Shown: positions 38,875 through 48,822 of the stretch, piece after piece
Layout of the letters: every line of letters starts with the position of its first letter
Position numbering within the stretch: position 1 is the stretch's first letter
Source of the DNA: an uncultured Ruminobacter sp.
GTDB lineage: Bacteria > Pseudomonadota > Gammaproteobacteria > Enterobacterales > Succinivibrionaceae
Reading direction: 5' to 3'
DNA: 60,853 nt
Assembly (NCBI GenBank): GCA_902764345.1
Contig: CACWVT010000015.1
Span: 1 to 60,853, forward strand
The notes under the pieces: generated by a model
Databases searched by the model: none
What the model saw: the letters and a program-made list of their open reading frames with translations, nothing else
What the model was told of the DNA's origin: nothing
Made by a program: the position numbers and the translations under genes

Positions 38875-39297
38875 TCAACCGGCATACTCATCGATGATTG
38901 CCTGAACATCTGAGTCGGTAACAACGTCATTGTGCAGAACCATGATGAATTTTCCGCCGGTGAGTTTAACTATGAACGACAGTTCTGCTCCGGTTGACGG
39001 ATCGGTGCATCCGGTTCCCTTAAAAGATTTTCGGTCGCTTCCTGTTTCATAGTTGTTACATTTGATTTTGTTTTTGGTTTCCTGTATCTGGGCCTCATCG
39101 ATTTCCTGAATATCCTTTTTAATCGGAGACATTATCACCATGACCTGAGCACCTTTATTACTGGTCAGAACCTTTACCTCTGAGGATGGGACACCTGAAG
39201 GAAGTTCCATATATCCGGGCGGTAAGGCCAAGACTTCTGCTGAAGCCAGTATAAGGAATGCGGAAACGGAAGATAACAGTTTTGATAATTTTGTCAT
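38875..39297 (-). CDS. Small secreted protein of unknown function
   Basis: 140 residues. A signal peptide is clear (basic start, hydrophobic SSVSAFLILASAEVLA, cleavage probably after LA near residue 25). The mature part (~115 residues) has two Cys (KIKCNNYE and GTGCTDPS), likely one disulfide, and is predicted beta-rich. No known family is recognised. DsbB in the same window would support its disulfide. Preceded by the long Sel1 gene on the same strand with a terminator between them, so it is independent. Confidence 0.7.
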   Translation of the reverse strand: MTKLSKLLSSVSAFLILASAEVLALPPGYMELPSGVPSSEVKVLTSNKGAQVMVIMSPIKKDIQEIDEAQIQETKNKIKCNNYETGSDRKSFKGTGCTDPSTGAELSFIVKLTGGKFIMVLHNDVVTDSDVQAIIDEYAG

Positions 39298-39451
39298 TAC
39301 GGGTACTACCTTAGAAAAAATTCAAATGATAAAAAATCTTAACAGAAATTGTCGGTAATAAATTACGCCCAGATCCCACTGTGCTTAAAAACCGAACGGT
39401 GCCGGATTTTCAAGTGGCTTTATAAAAGGCAGGAATGGTGCATGGAAAAAG

Positions 39452-39483
39452 GAAGCCCCGTCAGTGTGGAGTGACGGGGCTTC
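39452..39483 (-). terminator. Intrinsic terminator of the Sel1-repeat gene
   Basis: Perfect 12-bp stem GAAGCCCCGTCA / TGACGGGGCTTC (39452-39463, 39472-39483), followed on the minus strand by CTTTTTCC. Confidence 0.88.
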
Positions 39484-39508
39484 TGTGCTATTCAGTCATT
39501 ATCCTTAA

Positions 39509-42500
39509 TTAGTACAGGATGTTTGACAGAATTCTGATGGCATCATCAATATTGCCGTCTGCTCTTCCTTGGGCATACAGGGAACTGATGTAGTAGGTGG
39601 CCATTTCATTACCCTTAAGGGCTGCTGACTTGATGTTGCCGAGTGCCTTGGTAGGGTTCTTAGGACCGCCGATACCATTCATCTGGAGTGCGGCGAAGTT
39701 GAAGGTTGCCTTATAGTCACCGGCAGAGTCGGCGAAGTTAAGGTTTCTGTAGGCTTCTTCCGCATTTACGTTGGTACCGATACCCATGAGATAGAAGATA
39801 CCAAGGTTGTTGTATGCCTTGAAATACTTCTGGGAGGCAGACTTATGCATCCATTCAAATGCCTTCTGGTAATCACCTTCATAGAAGTAGTTCATGGCCA
39901 GACGGTACTGAGCTTTGGCATCCGTCGGATTTGGATTTGAAAGCTTCTTCACCTTTGAATCCGCATCATGAAGGATGTAACGGCCCGGGGTGTTACCGCA
40001 GATACGCTTTGCCTTGGTATACACGTCATTGTAGTTCACAACACCGAGAGAACGAACTTCAGCATAGTAGAAGAGGTTCATCAGTGCAGCGGCACTGAGA
40101 AGGGTGGTATTGTGAGTCTGCTTGCCGGTTTCACCCATGAGTACTGAGTGACCGCAGGTTTCAACTCTCTGAGCAAGAAGAATGTCTCTTGCAAGCTTGG
40201 CTTTAGGAGAGGTGACGGTCTTCAGTATTCTGGCTGCGTGAGCAGGGTTCTTTTCAATGCCGCGACCATACTGGTAGAAGGATGCAAGAATAACCTTGCT
40301 GCCGTCACTGAGCTTGTCGGCAGGTACCCTGTTAAGGAGAGCAAAGATTTCCTTATAGTCACGGGTCTTGTTATCGGCAAGCTTGGTTCTTACAAGTGAC
40401 TCAATACACTTGCTTGAGCCGAGATTCATACCCTGAGTGTAGAGTTCCACTGCCTTAGGAATGTTTCTCTTGCCTGAAGCGTCAGTTGAGTAGAGGTCAC
40501 CCGCATGACAGAAGGCGTCAGGAATGTTCTTGGCCATACCGATACGGTAGAATTCTTCAGCCTTGTCAATGTTTCTGTTAACACCGTTGCCTGAGGCGTA
40601 GAGAAGGCCCATTTCAACAGGATACATTTCCTGAATGTCCTTAGGTGCGTGCAGAATATGCTTGGAGATTTCCTTGGTATTGTTGGTCTTGATGTAGTAC
40701 TTGAGAAGTGCGTCGTCAACTTCCTGATCACCCTTGTTGATGTAGTCATTCAGGTACTTGAGAGCTTCCTTGCTGGTTGACAGGTTGCCAATCAGGGCAA
40801 GACCGGCCTTGCGGTTAGCTTCCTTCACGTTATGACGAGCCGCGAATACATACAGATCCTTTATGGTCTGTTCTTCGGAAGTGATGTTAGGAGTATTCGG
40901 ATCCTCGTACAGCTTGGCGAGTTCGTAGGCTGCGGAACCGTTCTTCTTTGATGCACTTGTAAGGAGACTTGCCGCCTTTCTCTGGTCAGTCTGGACTCCC
41001 TTACCGTTCAGGTACATGATACCGAGCTTGTACTGAGCATCGGTGTTGTTCTTTTCAGCAGCGAGACTGAGGAACTGTGCGGCCTTCTGGTAGTTCTGAG
41101 GAACCAGGGTACCGTCGAGATAGAGGTTACCTGCGGCATACATTGCATCCTGTAAACCGTCTTCGGCAACTTCAATGATGTAGTTCGCACCCTGCTGCTT
41201 CTGCTGCTTGGTGTATTTACCCTGCAGGTAAATGGAACCGAGCATGTATTTAGCTTCAGGATATCCGGCTTCTGCTGCTTTTGCGAGGAGGGCGTTACCG
41301 TTCTTAAGGTCACGTCTTACGCCTTTCTTACCGCTTATGTAGCGGGAAGCGAGTTCGTACTGGGCAATAGGGTTGCCGGCATCAGACTGAGCCTTGAGAG
41401 TCTTGAAGTCAGCCTTGGCAAGCTGTTCCTTGGTAAGCATCTCAATTTCTTCAGCTGACTGCTGAGCTTCTGCAGCAATCTTTTCAGCCTCAGCCTTTTC
41501 GGCGGCTGCAAGTTCAGCTTCCATCTTGGCTGCGGCTTCTGCCTTGGCGATAGCTTCCTGACGTGCTGCTTCGGCAGCTGCTTCGGCCTTGGCTGCTTCA
41601 GCCCTTGCAAGCTCTTCGGCCTTGGCTGCTTCTATGCGAGCTGCTTCGGCGGCTGCTTCAGCCTTGGCGGCTTCGATTCTTGCAAGTTCCTCAGCTCTTT
41701 CAGCTTCTTCTCTTGCTGCTGCCTCGGCTTCCTTGGCGGCAGCTTCGGCTGCGGCCTTTGCCGCTGCTTCGGCTTCAGCGTGAGCGAGTTCCTGAGCTCT
41801 TTCAGCTTCTTCAGCTTCACGACGGGCTTCTTCAGCCAGACGTGCAGCCTCATTGGCGGCCTCTTCCTGTTCCTTGATTTCTTCGGTATTGGTTGCCAGT
41901 TCGATGGTGTCTTCCTCGTTACTTGCAATTGCAATCAGGTCGTCGGCTTCACTGCTTTCAATGGTGAAGTCAACAGCGTCGATGCTGCTTGAAGGAGTTG
42001 CAGACACGAGCTGAAGGTTAGGGGTAACCTTGGAGAGGTTTTCCAGCTGTTTGTTGATGGATTCCTCACGGGTTGCCAGATATTCGTAAGGAGTGTTGAG
42101 AAGTGATTCGAAGTCGAGCAGAATCATGCTTTCCTCAACAGTCTTGAATGAGTTTACAATCTTAAGCTTTTCCTGTGCCTGGCGCTGCTTTGCCGCAAGG
42201 AGCGGGCTGGAGATGAATATCAGGTCGGCGTTGCGACGGATGTCCAGAGTGTTGAGCAGGGCATATGAAGGCAGACTCAGGTTAACAAGCTTGCCGGTTG
42301 CGTTTGCACTGCGGTAGAAGCCTCTTTCCGGATACTGCTTAAGCTTGCTTTCCACTGCTGCAAGCTCAGAACCGAGAAGTTCGAGCTTGACCGGAGTTCT
42401 TGATCTGCTGTTGATTGTTTCAAGAAGCTTGATGTCGTTGGAGTAGAGGGCAACGTCAGCTTCGGACATGCGCGGCATGCCGTTCTTCATGATGTTTCTG

Positions 42501-43708
42501 TAATCATTGAGCTTTGGTGCGGCCACGTAGAGCTTGTCTGAGGTGCAGCCCGGAACAGGATCCTGCAGGGTGATTTCAAACACATCGAGAGGGATCTTGT
42601 CGATTACGAGATTGTCGGTAGGCATTGCCTTTTCAATCACTGCGTTAACGCTGAAGCTTTCAGTGGTATTAATCTGACATTCGTAGAAGTTAACGGCGTG
42701 ATTGGTGAACAGTACAGCCTTTCTTACGGCCTTATCGTAGTTTTCGGTGATAGTCTGATATTCACGTTCTCCAGCCTTCGGATCCTCGTCCGGACTAGGC
42801 TTGATGAGAGCCGGAATTGAAATCACGCTAGGAAGCACATGATTCAGATTTACCAGATCCTGAAGGGTTGAAGCATTGAGTTCCGTAAAGTCGTCATTGG
42901 TGTAGATCTGGTGGTTGTCGGTGATGCTTGCAGGCAGCTTCTTAATAAGAATGTTGATTTCGCGTGACACGAAGTTCTTCATTTCGTAAGGAGAGATTCT
43001 GCTGTAGTCATCAGCTCCGATAAGATAGCGGCAGACCTTCAGTGAATCTACAGGACCATAAAGAGAGCGAATATCTTCTATGGTGTAGTATGCGTTTCTG
43101 CTGAAAGCCCTGTAGGCCTTGATGGAACGCATCAGTTCCTGTTCTTCAATGGTGTTAGGCTTGTAGAAGGTAAATATGTTCTGGGCAACATCCAGGTAAT
43201 ATTTATAGGTTTCAGGAATGGATTGGGCATTCAGCTGTTCTGATATGGTCTTGATGCGGCCTCTGATATTGTCGAGCGCACCTTTTGAAAGGTATGGGCT
43301 GATGTCGATTTCCAGTATTTCGCTTTCGTTCTTCTTACTTAATTTGCTTAATTCGGCTTCAATGGCATTGATTTCCTGAAGATCGAAATCATCGATGTCA
43401 GGCTTCTGCTTTTTCTTGTGAAGCTGTTCTTCAAGTTCGGAAACCTTGATGGCCTTCAGTCTGGCGGTAAGACTTTCCACGTTGCTGAAGTCGTCTGATA
43501 AAACGGAGTTGTACAGGGCGGCTGCCACTGCAACAGGGTTGTTCTTCTGATCCTCCTGAACGTGCAGGTTGTCAACGTTTCCTTCTGACGTGTCTTCCCT
43601 GCCGTTGAGATAGGCCCATGTGCCCACGCCTATGACGCTGGCGGTAACTGCCACACCCAGTGCGATGGATGCCGGGGAGGTGTTTCCATGTTGTTTGACT
43701 GTATTCAT
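39509..43708 (-). CDS. Large membrane-anchored protein with TolA-like coiled coil and Sel1 repeats
   Basis: 1399 residues. A short cytoplasmic N-terminus, one membrane segment (~14-34), a ~570-residue mostly helical region without a recognised domain, then an Ala/Glu/Lys/Arg-rich coiled coil at about 606-756 (units such as AARIEAAKAEELARAEAAKA). From ~770 to the end come about 14 Sel1-like repeats (AQYELASRYISGKKGVRRDL, AQYKLGIMYLNGKGVQTDQ, AYNNLGIFYLMGIGT). The orientation puts the coil and repeats in the periplasm, where a long rod could span toward peptidoglycan or the outer membrane and the repeats bind partners. Codon bias suggests strong expression. Possible role: envelope scaffold. The function is inferred only from architecture. 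Confidence 0.8.
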   Translation of the reverse strand: MNTVKQHGNTSPASIALGVAVTASVIGVGTWAYLNGREDTSEGNVDNLHVQEDQKNNPVAVAAALYNSVLSDDFSNVESLTARLKAIKVSELEEQLHKKKQKPDIDDFDLQEINAIEAELSKLSKKNESEILEIDISPYLSKGALDNIRGRIKTISEQLNAQSIPETYKYYLDVAQNIFTFYKPNTIEEQELMRSIKAYRAFSRNAYYTIEDIRSLYGPVDSLKVCRYLIGADDYSRISPYEMKNFVSREINILIKKLPASITDNHQIYTNDDFTELNASTLQDLVNLNHVLPSVISIPALIKPSPDEDPKAGEREYQTITENYDKAVRKAVLFTNHAVNFYECQINTTESFSVNAVIEKAMPTDNLVIDKIPLDVFEITLQDPVPGCTSDKLYVAAPKLNDYRNIMKNGMPRMSEADVALYSNDIKLLETINSRSRTPVKLELLGSELAAVESKLKQYPERGFYRSANATGKLVNLSLPSYALLNTLDIRRNADLIFISSPLLAAKQRQAQEKLKIVNSFKTVEESMILLDFESLLNTPYEYLATREESINKQLENLSKVTPNLQLVSATPSSSIDAVDFTIESSEADDLIAIASNEEDTIELATNTEEIKEQEEAANEAARLAEEARREAEEAERAQELAHAEAEAAAKAAAEAAAKEAEAAAREEAERAEELARIEAAKAEAAAEAARIEAAKAEELARAEAAKAEAAAEAARQEAIAKAEAAAKMEAELAAAEKAEAEKIAAEAQQSAEEIEMLTKEQLAKADFKTLKAQSDAGNPIAQYELASRYISGKKGVRRDLKNGNALLAKAAEAGYPEAKYMLGSIYLQGKYTKQQKQQGANYIIEVAEDGLQDAMYAAGNLYLDGTLVPQNYQKAAQFLSLAAEKNNTDAQYKLGIMYLNGKGVQTDQRKAASLLTSASKKNGSAAYELAKLYEDPNTPNITSEEQTIKDLYVFAARHNVKEANRKAGLALIGNLSTSKEALKYLNDYINKGDQEVDDALLKYYIKTNNTKEISKHILHAPKDIQEMYPVEMGLLYASGNGVNRNIDKAEEFYRIGMAKNIPDAFCHAGDLYSTDASGKRNIPKAVELYTQGMNLGSSKCIESLVRTKLADNKTRDYKEIFALLNRVPADKLSDGSKVILASFYQYGRGIEKNPAHAARILKTVTSPKAKLARDILLAQRVETCGHSVLMGETGKQTHNTTLLSAAALMNLFYYAEVRSLGVVNYNDVYTKAKRICGNTPGRYILHDADSKVKKLSNPNPTDAKAQYRLAMNYFYEGDYQKAFEWMHKSASQKYFKAYNNLGIFYLMGIGTNVNAEEAYRNLNFADSAGDYKATFNFAALQMNGIGGPKNPTKALGNIKSAALKGNEMATYYISSLYAQGRADGNIDDAIRILSNILY

Positions 43709-44208
43709 TTTATTTTCGCTCTTAATGTCTAAGTAAGAATGTTGCCTTGAGCATGTAAAACCCTGTGATACAAGGTATGCATACTATTTTGATTTTAAGC
43801 CATTGCCGTGTATATAACAAAGAATACCGGATAATTGTGTCAATACATGTAATTTATTTCACAACTATTGTTTATTATCAGCGGTTTCCATGCCGTGCAT
43901 GAACCTGTATTATCGGTTTTTTACACTAATCATTAAATTATCCGTGATAGGTGACATGCATTATGCTTGGCACGATACGGATATTAGTGATGTCGGCTAT
44001 GACCGGCGTTTCGTTATTTATGTTTATATGCCTGGAAAGGGGTTTTCGGAGTCCTGTTCCGATAATTTTGTATCCTCGGGGTCAACAGAAAATCCATTTC
44101 CTGTTTTATGTGTTTTTACGGTGCTTCATGGTTTTGACGGATATTTTTGTTTGTATCGGGTTAATTACATTTAAAAATATTGTTAAAACCACAGCCCCAT
44201 AAAAACTG
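43709..44208. other. Intergenic region between the Sel1 and GH13 genes
   Basis: About 500 bp. Two overlapping short frames (43890-44174 and 43951-44202) lack ribosome sites and family matches, and I do not accept them. The 43709-43860 part presumably contains the promoter of the Sel1 gene. Confidence 0.4.
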
Positions 44209-44242
44209 ACAGGGGATAGAAATCAGATTTCGTATCCCCTGT
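44209..44242 (-). terminator. Intrinsic terminator of the GH13 gene
   Basis: Perfect 10-bp stem ACAGGGGATA / TATCCCCTGT (44209-44218, 44233-44242), followed on the minus strand by CAGTTTTTAT. Confidence 0.85.
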
Positions 44243-44259
44243 GTTCTCAGATAATCATC

Positions 44260-45990
44260 TTATCTGCAGTTCAGACTGAAGAATGTACCTGAAAGTGACG
44301 GTGCTTCGATTACTCCGGAAGACACGTTGCCTTTACCAACCAGCTTGGTAAGGGTGCATGAACCGAGACCGAGGGTGCCCCAAATGTCATTGCTGATTGC
44401 AATTTCTCTGGTGCTTTCACCGATGTTGAGTACATAGAGCACGCGATCGTTCTGATACTGCTTCAGGTCAATGTACACGCTTTCGTCACTGTAGATGTGG
44501 CGGCGGCTGCCGTTTGACAGTGACTTGTGTGTGTCACGCAGATTCAGATATTCGGCAATGTCCTTCTTGAGTGCGAGTTCCTGTGAGTTGAAACCTGAGG
44601 CTCTTGCCTGGGTTCTTGAAACGTGGTCGTCACACTGGTTTACTTCGTAGCACTTTGTTGCAGGCGGCTTTGCGAAGTTTGGCATGTCTTCACCGACTTC
44701 GTCACCGTAGAACATGATCATAGGACCTGACATTGCGGTCATGTAGCTGAATACCGCGCGATGTGCATTGTAGTATGAGTCGCCCTTTCTGCCGTCCTGT
44801 TCGTAGCCTGCTCTCTGGAGAAGGTCACCGAATCTTACGATGTCATGACCGGAAATGTAGTTGGTCATTGAGGCATGACTGTCAATGGTATTGAGCTTGA
44901 GTGTTTCTTCGTTGAGGAATGAAACAGGCTTTGCGCAGTCGCCGTTTGACAGTGATTCCTTGGTTGCGAATACGCGAATCATTGCGTTTCTTGATGGCAG
45001 GCTGATGGCGCTTTCAAGACTGTCGTTTACGAAGGCAACCTTCTGGTAGTCCTTGATGTTGTATGAAGCCATCTGAGCCATGAGGAATGCTGCAGGCTGA
45101 ACGGTCTGGTTGCCGAGCTTGTAGGAATTTGCAGGCTTGGCTGATTCAGCTTCCATTGCCTTACGGATTTCCTTCCACTGTTCAGGCTTGATCTGAAAGG
45201 TCTGGTCAAGTCTGAAGCCGTCGATCTTTGCTTCCTTTACCCAGTAGGTTGCGATTTCCTTGAGGAAGTCCAGTGACTGGGCGGTGTTGAAACAGGTACC
45301 GTAGGTGAAAATCATGTTGTCAGGATTACCGCTGATGTCTCGGCACTGCTTGTCGGTAACGAGGCGGTGTCCTTTAGGGCTGATAGGGTTGACGTTGATC
45401 TTTGAGTGACCGAATGCGGCGTCGAAGATTACTCTTAAGCCGAGAGAGTGGGCCTTGTTAACGAGTTCCTTGAGTTCTTCCTTTGAGCCGAACTTAGGAT
45501 CGACTTCAAAATAGTTGGAAGTGAAGTAACCGGTACCGTCAAGCTTGTAGAGTTCGGCGTCCTGATCCTGAGCAACTTCAGTCTTGAAAATAGGGGTGAG
45601 CAGTATGGCGTTCACACCGGTTGACTTGATGTATGGGAGGTTATCGATAATACCTTTTAAGTTACCGTCATGCTGGCTTGGTCCCCATGCGTAACCGTAA
45701 CCCATGGCTCCGCCTTCACCGTGGATATAGCTTTCAACCATGATCTGGTACATTCTCATGTTACAGTTCTTTGATGGACCATTGAAACAGCCCAGACCGT
45801 CGTTTCTGTCTGAGCTGAGATTATTCGGAGTAATTATGATAGGGGTTGCCAGAACACTGCGTTTGCATACAACATCTTTCTGCCAGGCAAAGTTGCCTGC
45901 CGCATTTGCGGTGCCAAAATCAGTGAGTGCAGTACCAGCAAATGTGCTTATTGCCAAACTGGTAAGAGTCGCGAGTTTCTTTATATTCAT
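44260..45990 (-). CDS. Secreted GH13 alpha-amylase-family protein with altered catalytic residues
   Basis: 576 residues. Signal peptide of about 30 residues (SLAISTFAGTALTDFGTANA). GH13 regions: region I IFDAAFGHS (D190, H195, with Gly where Asn is usual), region II GFRLDQT (nucleophile D262), region IV ISGHDIVRF (H382, D383), and the later GPMIMFYGDE. Region III, normally a GE motif carrying the general acid/base, aligns with FLMAQMAS, so the position is Q306 (CAG, 45073-45075). If right, normal hydrolysis is impaired, and binding, transglycosylation or a displaced acid would have to be considered. AGAGGA precedes the ATG by 9 bp. A secreted alpha-glucan-active role is inferred. Confidence 0.83.
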   Translation of the reverse strand: MNIKKLATLTSLAISTFAGTALTDFGTANAAGNFAWQKDVVCKRSVLATPIIITPNNLSSDRNDGLGCFNGPSKNCNMRMYQIMVESYIHGEGGAMGYGYAWGPSQHDGNLKGIIDNLPYIKSTGVNAILLTPIFKTEVAQDQDAELYKLDGTGYFTSNYFEVDPKFGSKEELKELVNKAHSLGLRVIFDAAFGHSKINVNPISPKGHRLVTDKQCRDISGNPDNMIFTYGTCFNTAQSLDFLKEIATYWVKEAKIDGFRLDQTFQIKPEQWKEIRKAMEAESAKPANSYKLGNQTVQPAAFLMAQMASYNIKDYQKVAFVNDSLESAISLPSRNAMIRVFATKESLSNGDCAKPVSFLNEETLKLNTIDSHASMTNYISGHDIVRFGDLLQRAGYEQDGRKGDSYYNAHRAVFSYMTAMSGPMIMFYGDEVGEDMPNFAKPPATKCYEVNQCDDHVSRTQARASGFNSQELALKKDIAEYLNLRDTHKSLSNGSRRHIYSDESVYIDLKQYQNDRVLYVLNIGESTREIAISNDIWGTLGLGSCTLTKLVGKGNVSSGVIEAPSLSGTFFSLNCR

Positions 45991-46562
45991 TTATTTATTT
46001 CCTCTAGATAAATGTTTCCCTTAAAAATTTAAAGATATGGACTTGGATCAGATTCCTCAAACGCATAAACACACTGCCTCCTTGCAGGGCGTTTATATCG
46101 CATATCCTTTGTGCTCCTCTTCCGTTGTTGTAGTTTATAAATTTTATGGGGGAAGAATATGCCGTCACCGTGACAATTCAACAAGAACTCTCACTAATGA
46201 CATTATACCATCAGGAAAACTGAAAACATAAATTTATTGTTGAAAAGTTTGATAAAATGGAGGTGAGTATTATAGCTTTGTTAATAATGTGTAAATTTTT
46301 GGGTTTTTTGGTAAAGATTTTCCTGCGGAAACGGGCGTTAAACCATATTTTTAAAGCATTTCAAAGGTTTTTAAACTATTGAAAATTTTATGAATTTTTA
46401 AGTTGCTGCGCCGGTGGTGATCCGGTTTTCCGATGCGGCGCCTAAAAAATAATGCGGATTTGTATCCTTATGAAATGAAGCTTCCTTTCGGCACGTATCT
46501 GAAAAGGTCTGGTTTTACCCGAAAAACCGTCAGAGTTCCTTTGTCACCGCATATCCAGTCTG
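45991..46562. promoter_or_regulatory. GH13/sugar kinase divergent region with promoter and small palindrome
   Basis: About 570 bp. On the minus strand TATAAT (plus ATTATA, 46202-46207) could be the -10 of the GH13 gene. The palindrome GTCAC-C-GTGAC (46164-46174) lies about 20-30 bp downstream of that start, a position where a repressor could act. It is not a good CRP site. No further gene seen. Confidence 0.4.
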
Positions 46563-47549
46563 ATGATAAATATGAAAAAATACGATGTTACGGCTCTTGG
46601 CGAGCTTCTGATAGATTTTACCGACAACGGCATAAGTGCGCAGAAAAACATGACCTTCGAGGCAAATCCCGGAGGGGCTCCATGCAATGTCCTGTCCATG
46701 CTTTCGGGGCTTGGAAACAGAACCGCTTTCATCGGCAAGGTTGGTGATGATTTTTTCGGACATATGCTTAGGGAAAGAATTGAAAGCAGGAATATTGATA
46801 CCTCCGGACTTTTTCTGAGTGTATCAGTTCCAACCACTCTTGCTTTTGTCAGGAAGCTTCCTGACGGTGACAGGGATTTTGCCTTTTTCCGTAATCCGGG
46901 TGCGGACATGATGCTTACCGCAGATGAGGTAATGAGTGTAAGGCATCTTATCGAATCCTCTCGCATTTTTCACTTCGGCACGCTGTCCATGACCTCGGAA
47001 CCCGCTGTCACGGCAACAAAAACAGCAGTTGATGCCGCAACAGGCGTCAAAGCTCTCATATCATTTGATCCAAATTACCGGGCTCCGCTGTGGTCCTCTC
47101 CCGACACGGCCTTAAAGGCAATGGAGTACGGCTTCTCCGTATGTGACGTTCTGAAAATCTCAGACGATGAAATAGAGTTCTTCTGCGGTACGACCGATGT
47201 TGAGAAGGGGGCACGCATGCTGGCGGAGAAATATGACATCCCGCTGGTTCTTGCCACCATGGGAGCCGGCGGCAGCATGGCGCTGTACGGGGCTCTGACC
47301 GTTTTCTGCCCGGGATTCAGAAATCCTGATACCTGCGAGACCACGGGGGCAGGGGATACATTCTTTGCCTGCGTGCTGGACTTTCTGTTGAAGCATGACA
47401 TCGGTTCCCTTACGGAGAATGACCTGTCGGAATGTCTTACCTTTGCCAATGCGGCCGCTTCGATAATTACGACAAGAAAAGGCGCTCTTGCCGTAATGCC
47501 TGAAAAGAGCGAGGTTCTGGATTTTCTGAAAAGACACGCCGGAGTGTGA
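46563..47549 (+). CDS. PfkB-family sugar kinase, probably fructokinase
   Basis: 328 residues. PfkB signature 1 in NPGGAPCNVLSMLSGLGNRTAFIG (N-terminal Gly-Gly and G-x-G) and signature 2 DTCETTGAGDTFFACVLDFLL with the catalytic Asp of GAGD. FDPNYRAPLW is typical of fructokinases and 2-keto-3-deoxygluconate kinases. It phosphorylates a sugar with ATP, most likely fructose, feeding glycolysis. No sugar transporter or hydrolase is in the same operon. Start at the ATG at 46563, with another ATG three codons later; no strong ribosome site is visible. A short hairpin GACCTTC/GAAGGTC (47552-47568) follows the stop but lacks a T-run. Confidence 0.85.
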   Translation: MINMKKYDVTALGELLIDFTDNGISAQKNMTFEANPGGAPCNVLSMLSGLGNRTAFIGKVGDDFFGHMLRERIESRNIDTSGLFLSVSVPTTLAFVRKLPDGDRDFAFFRNPGADMMLTADEVMSVRHLIESSRIFHFGTLSMTSEPAVTATKTAVDAATGVKALISFDPNYRAPLWSSPDTALKAMEYGFSVCDVLKISDDEIEFFCGTTDVEKGARMLAEKYDIPLVLATMGAGGSMALYGALTVFCPGFRNPDTCETTGAGDTFFACVLDFLLKHDIGSLTENDLSECLTFANAAASIITTRKGALAVMPEKSEVLDFLKRHAGV

Positions 47550-47760
47550 CTGACCTTCTCTGAAGGTCGCGGATTATGGTAAAAACACATTGCGGTTCTC
47601 ATTACGAATATCGTAAATCATCATTAATTGTGTATAAAAAACAGTCATAATGTAGAATTTATGATCAGGAAAAGATGATTCCGGCAGTCAGTGTCTGAAT
47701 CGTCTCCGAGTATTGTTGTGAATTCAGTATTTTGTTTTTTATCATGAGGACTATCCGGAT

Positions 47761-48822
47761 ATGAGAATGCTTAAAAAGATTGCAGGTATTATCTGTGTAA
47801 GTATCTGTTTTACCGCATGCTGCACACTTCCAGAGGATTCTGCATCGGCTGACGGTGCCGTAATTTCACATTGGACCGCAGGTTCCGAAGTGGCCGCCGA
47901 TCTTGTAAAATACGTCAGGGATGTTTCCGATGAGAACTCACCTAATTTCGTGCCGAAAGAAGACCGCATTGCCGTGTTCGATCTTGACGGTACTTTGGTG
48001 GGAGAAACTTATCCTTCCTACTTTGACTGGGTTCTGTTTACCCACAGAGTTCTTCATGACCCGTCATACAAGGCGCCTGCCGACATGAAAAAATTTGCCC
48101 GTGAACTCGAAAATGGCTGGAAAACCGGCAAATTACCGAAGGATGCAGAAAAGCGTCATGCCGTATATTCAACCCTGTCCTACAAGGGCATGACTCCGGA
48201 TGAACTTAAGGATTATGCCAGAGCATTCAAGAAAACCAGGGCTGAGGGTTTTGACAATCTCAACCGCGGCGACGCATTTTTCCTGCCTATGGTTTCAATG
48301 CTTAAGTATCTGCAGGACAACGGCTTTACCGTTTTTGTGGTCAGCGGAACGGAGCGTAACATCGTTCGCGTGATGATTGAGGATGTTCTTGACATCCCTT
48401 CCTACATGGTTCTGGGAACTGACGGCAACATGGTGGCCAGCGGTCAGAAGGGTAAGGACGGACTTGATTACGTCTATCAGCCTGAAGACAGACTTATTTA
48501 TGGCGGAAAGCTCATTTCAAAGAACGTTAAGATGAACAAGGTGCCTCTTATCGCCCGTGAAATCGGTAAGGTTCCGCTGCTTGCTTTCGGTAACAGTTCG
48601 GGAGATCTTTCCATGGCCCAGTACACCGTGAACAATGCAAAGTATCCGGCACGCGCCTACATTCTCCTGGGTAATGATTCCTTAAGGGAGCACGGCAGTG
48701 TTGCAAAGACGGAGTCTCTGAAAAAATACTGTGACGACCATGGTTTCCGTACCATCTCCATGAAGGATGACTTTTCCACCGTGTACGGGGAAAACGTAAC
48801 ACTTTCCGAACCTCAGAAGTAG
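47761..48822 (+). CDS. HAD-family phosphatase, predicted lipoprotein
   Basis: 353 residues. The N-terminus is lipoprotein-like: basic MRMLKK, hydrophobic core, and a lipobox ending FTAC at C20, so probably membrane-anchored outside the cytoplasm. HAD motifs: motif I VFDLDGTLVGE (nucleophile Asp ~residue 73), motif II FVVSGTERN, and motif IV LLAFGNSSGDLSM with the acidic pair. A large helical cap lies between motifs I and II (~90-165), as in phosphoserine-phosphatase-like or class C-type acid phosphatases. Substrate unknown; periplasmic phosphate scavenging is plausible. GAGG lies before the ATG. Single gene. Confidence 0.85.
   Translation: MRMLKKIAGIICVSICFTACCTLPEDSASADGAVISHWTAGSEVAADLVKYVRDVSDENSPNFVPKEDRIAVFDLDGTLVGETYPSYFDWVLFTHRVLHDPSYKAPADMKKFARELENGWKTGKLPKDAEKRHAVYSTLSYKGMTPDELKDYARAFKKTRAEGFDNLNRGDAFFLPMVSMLKYLQDNGFTVFVVSGTERNIVRVMIEDVLDIPSYMVLGTDGNMVASGQKGKDGLDYVYQPEDRLIYGGKLISKNVKMNKVPLIAREIGKVPLLAFGNSSGDLSMAQYTVNNAKYPARAYILLGNDSLREHGSVAKTESLKKYCDDHGFRTISMKDDFSTVYGENVTLSEPQK

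Noticed and set aside
41563-41877. Leu/Pro-rich plus-strand frame
   Set aside because: It is the complement of the Ala/Glu-rich coiled-coil repeat of the Sel1 gene; low-complexity shadow.
43890-44202. Two overlapping short frames between the Sel1 and GH13 genes
   Set aside because: No ribosome site, unusual composition and mutual overlap.
46164-46174. CRP site at GTCACCGTGAC
   Set aside because: The half-site spacing is 1 base, not 6, and flanking A/T tracts of CRP sites are missing.
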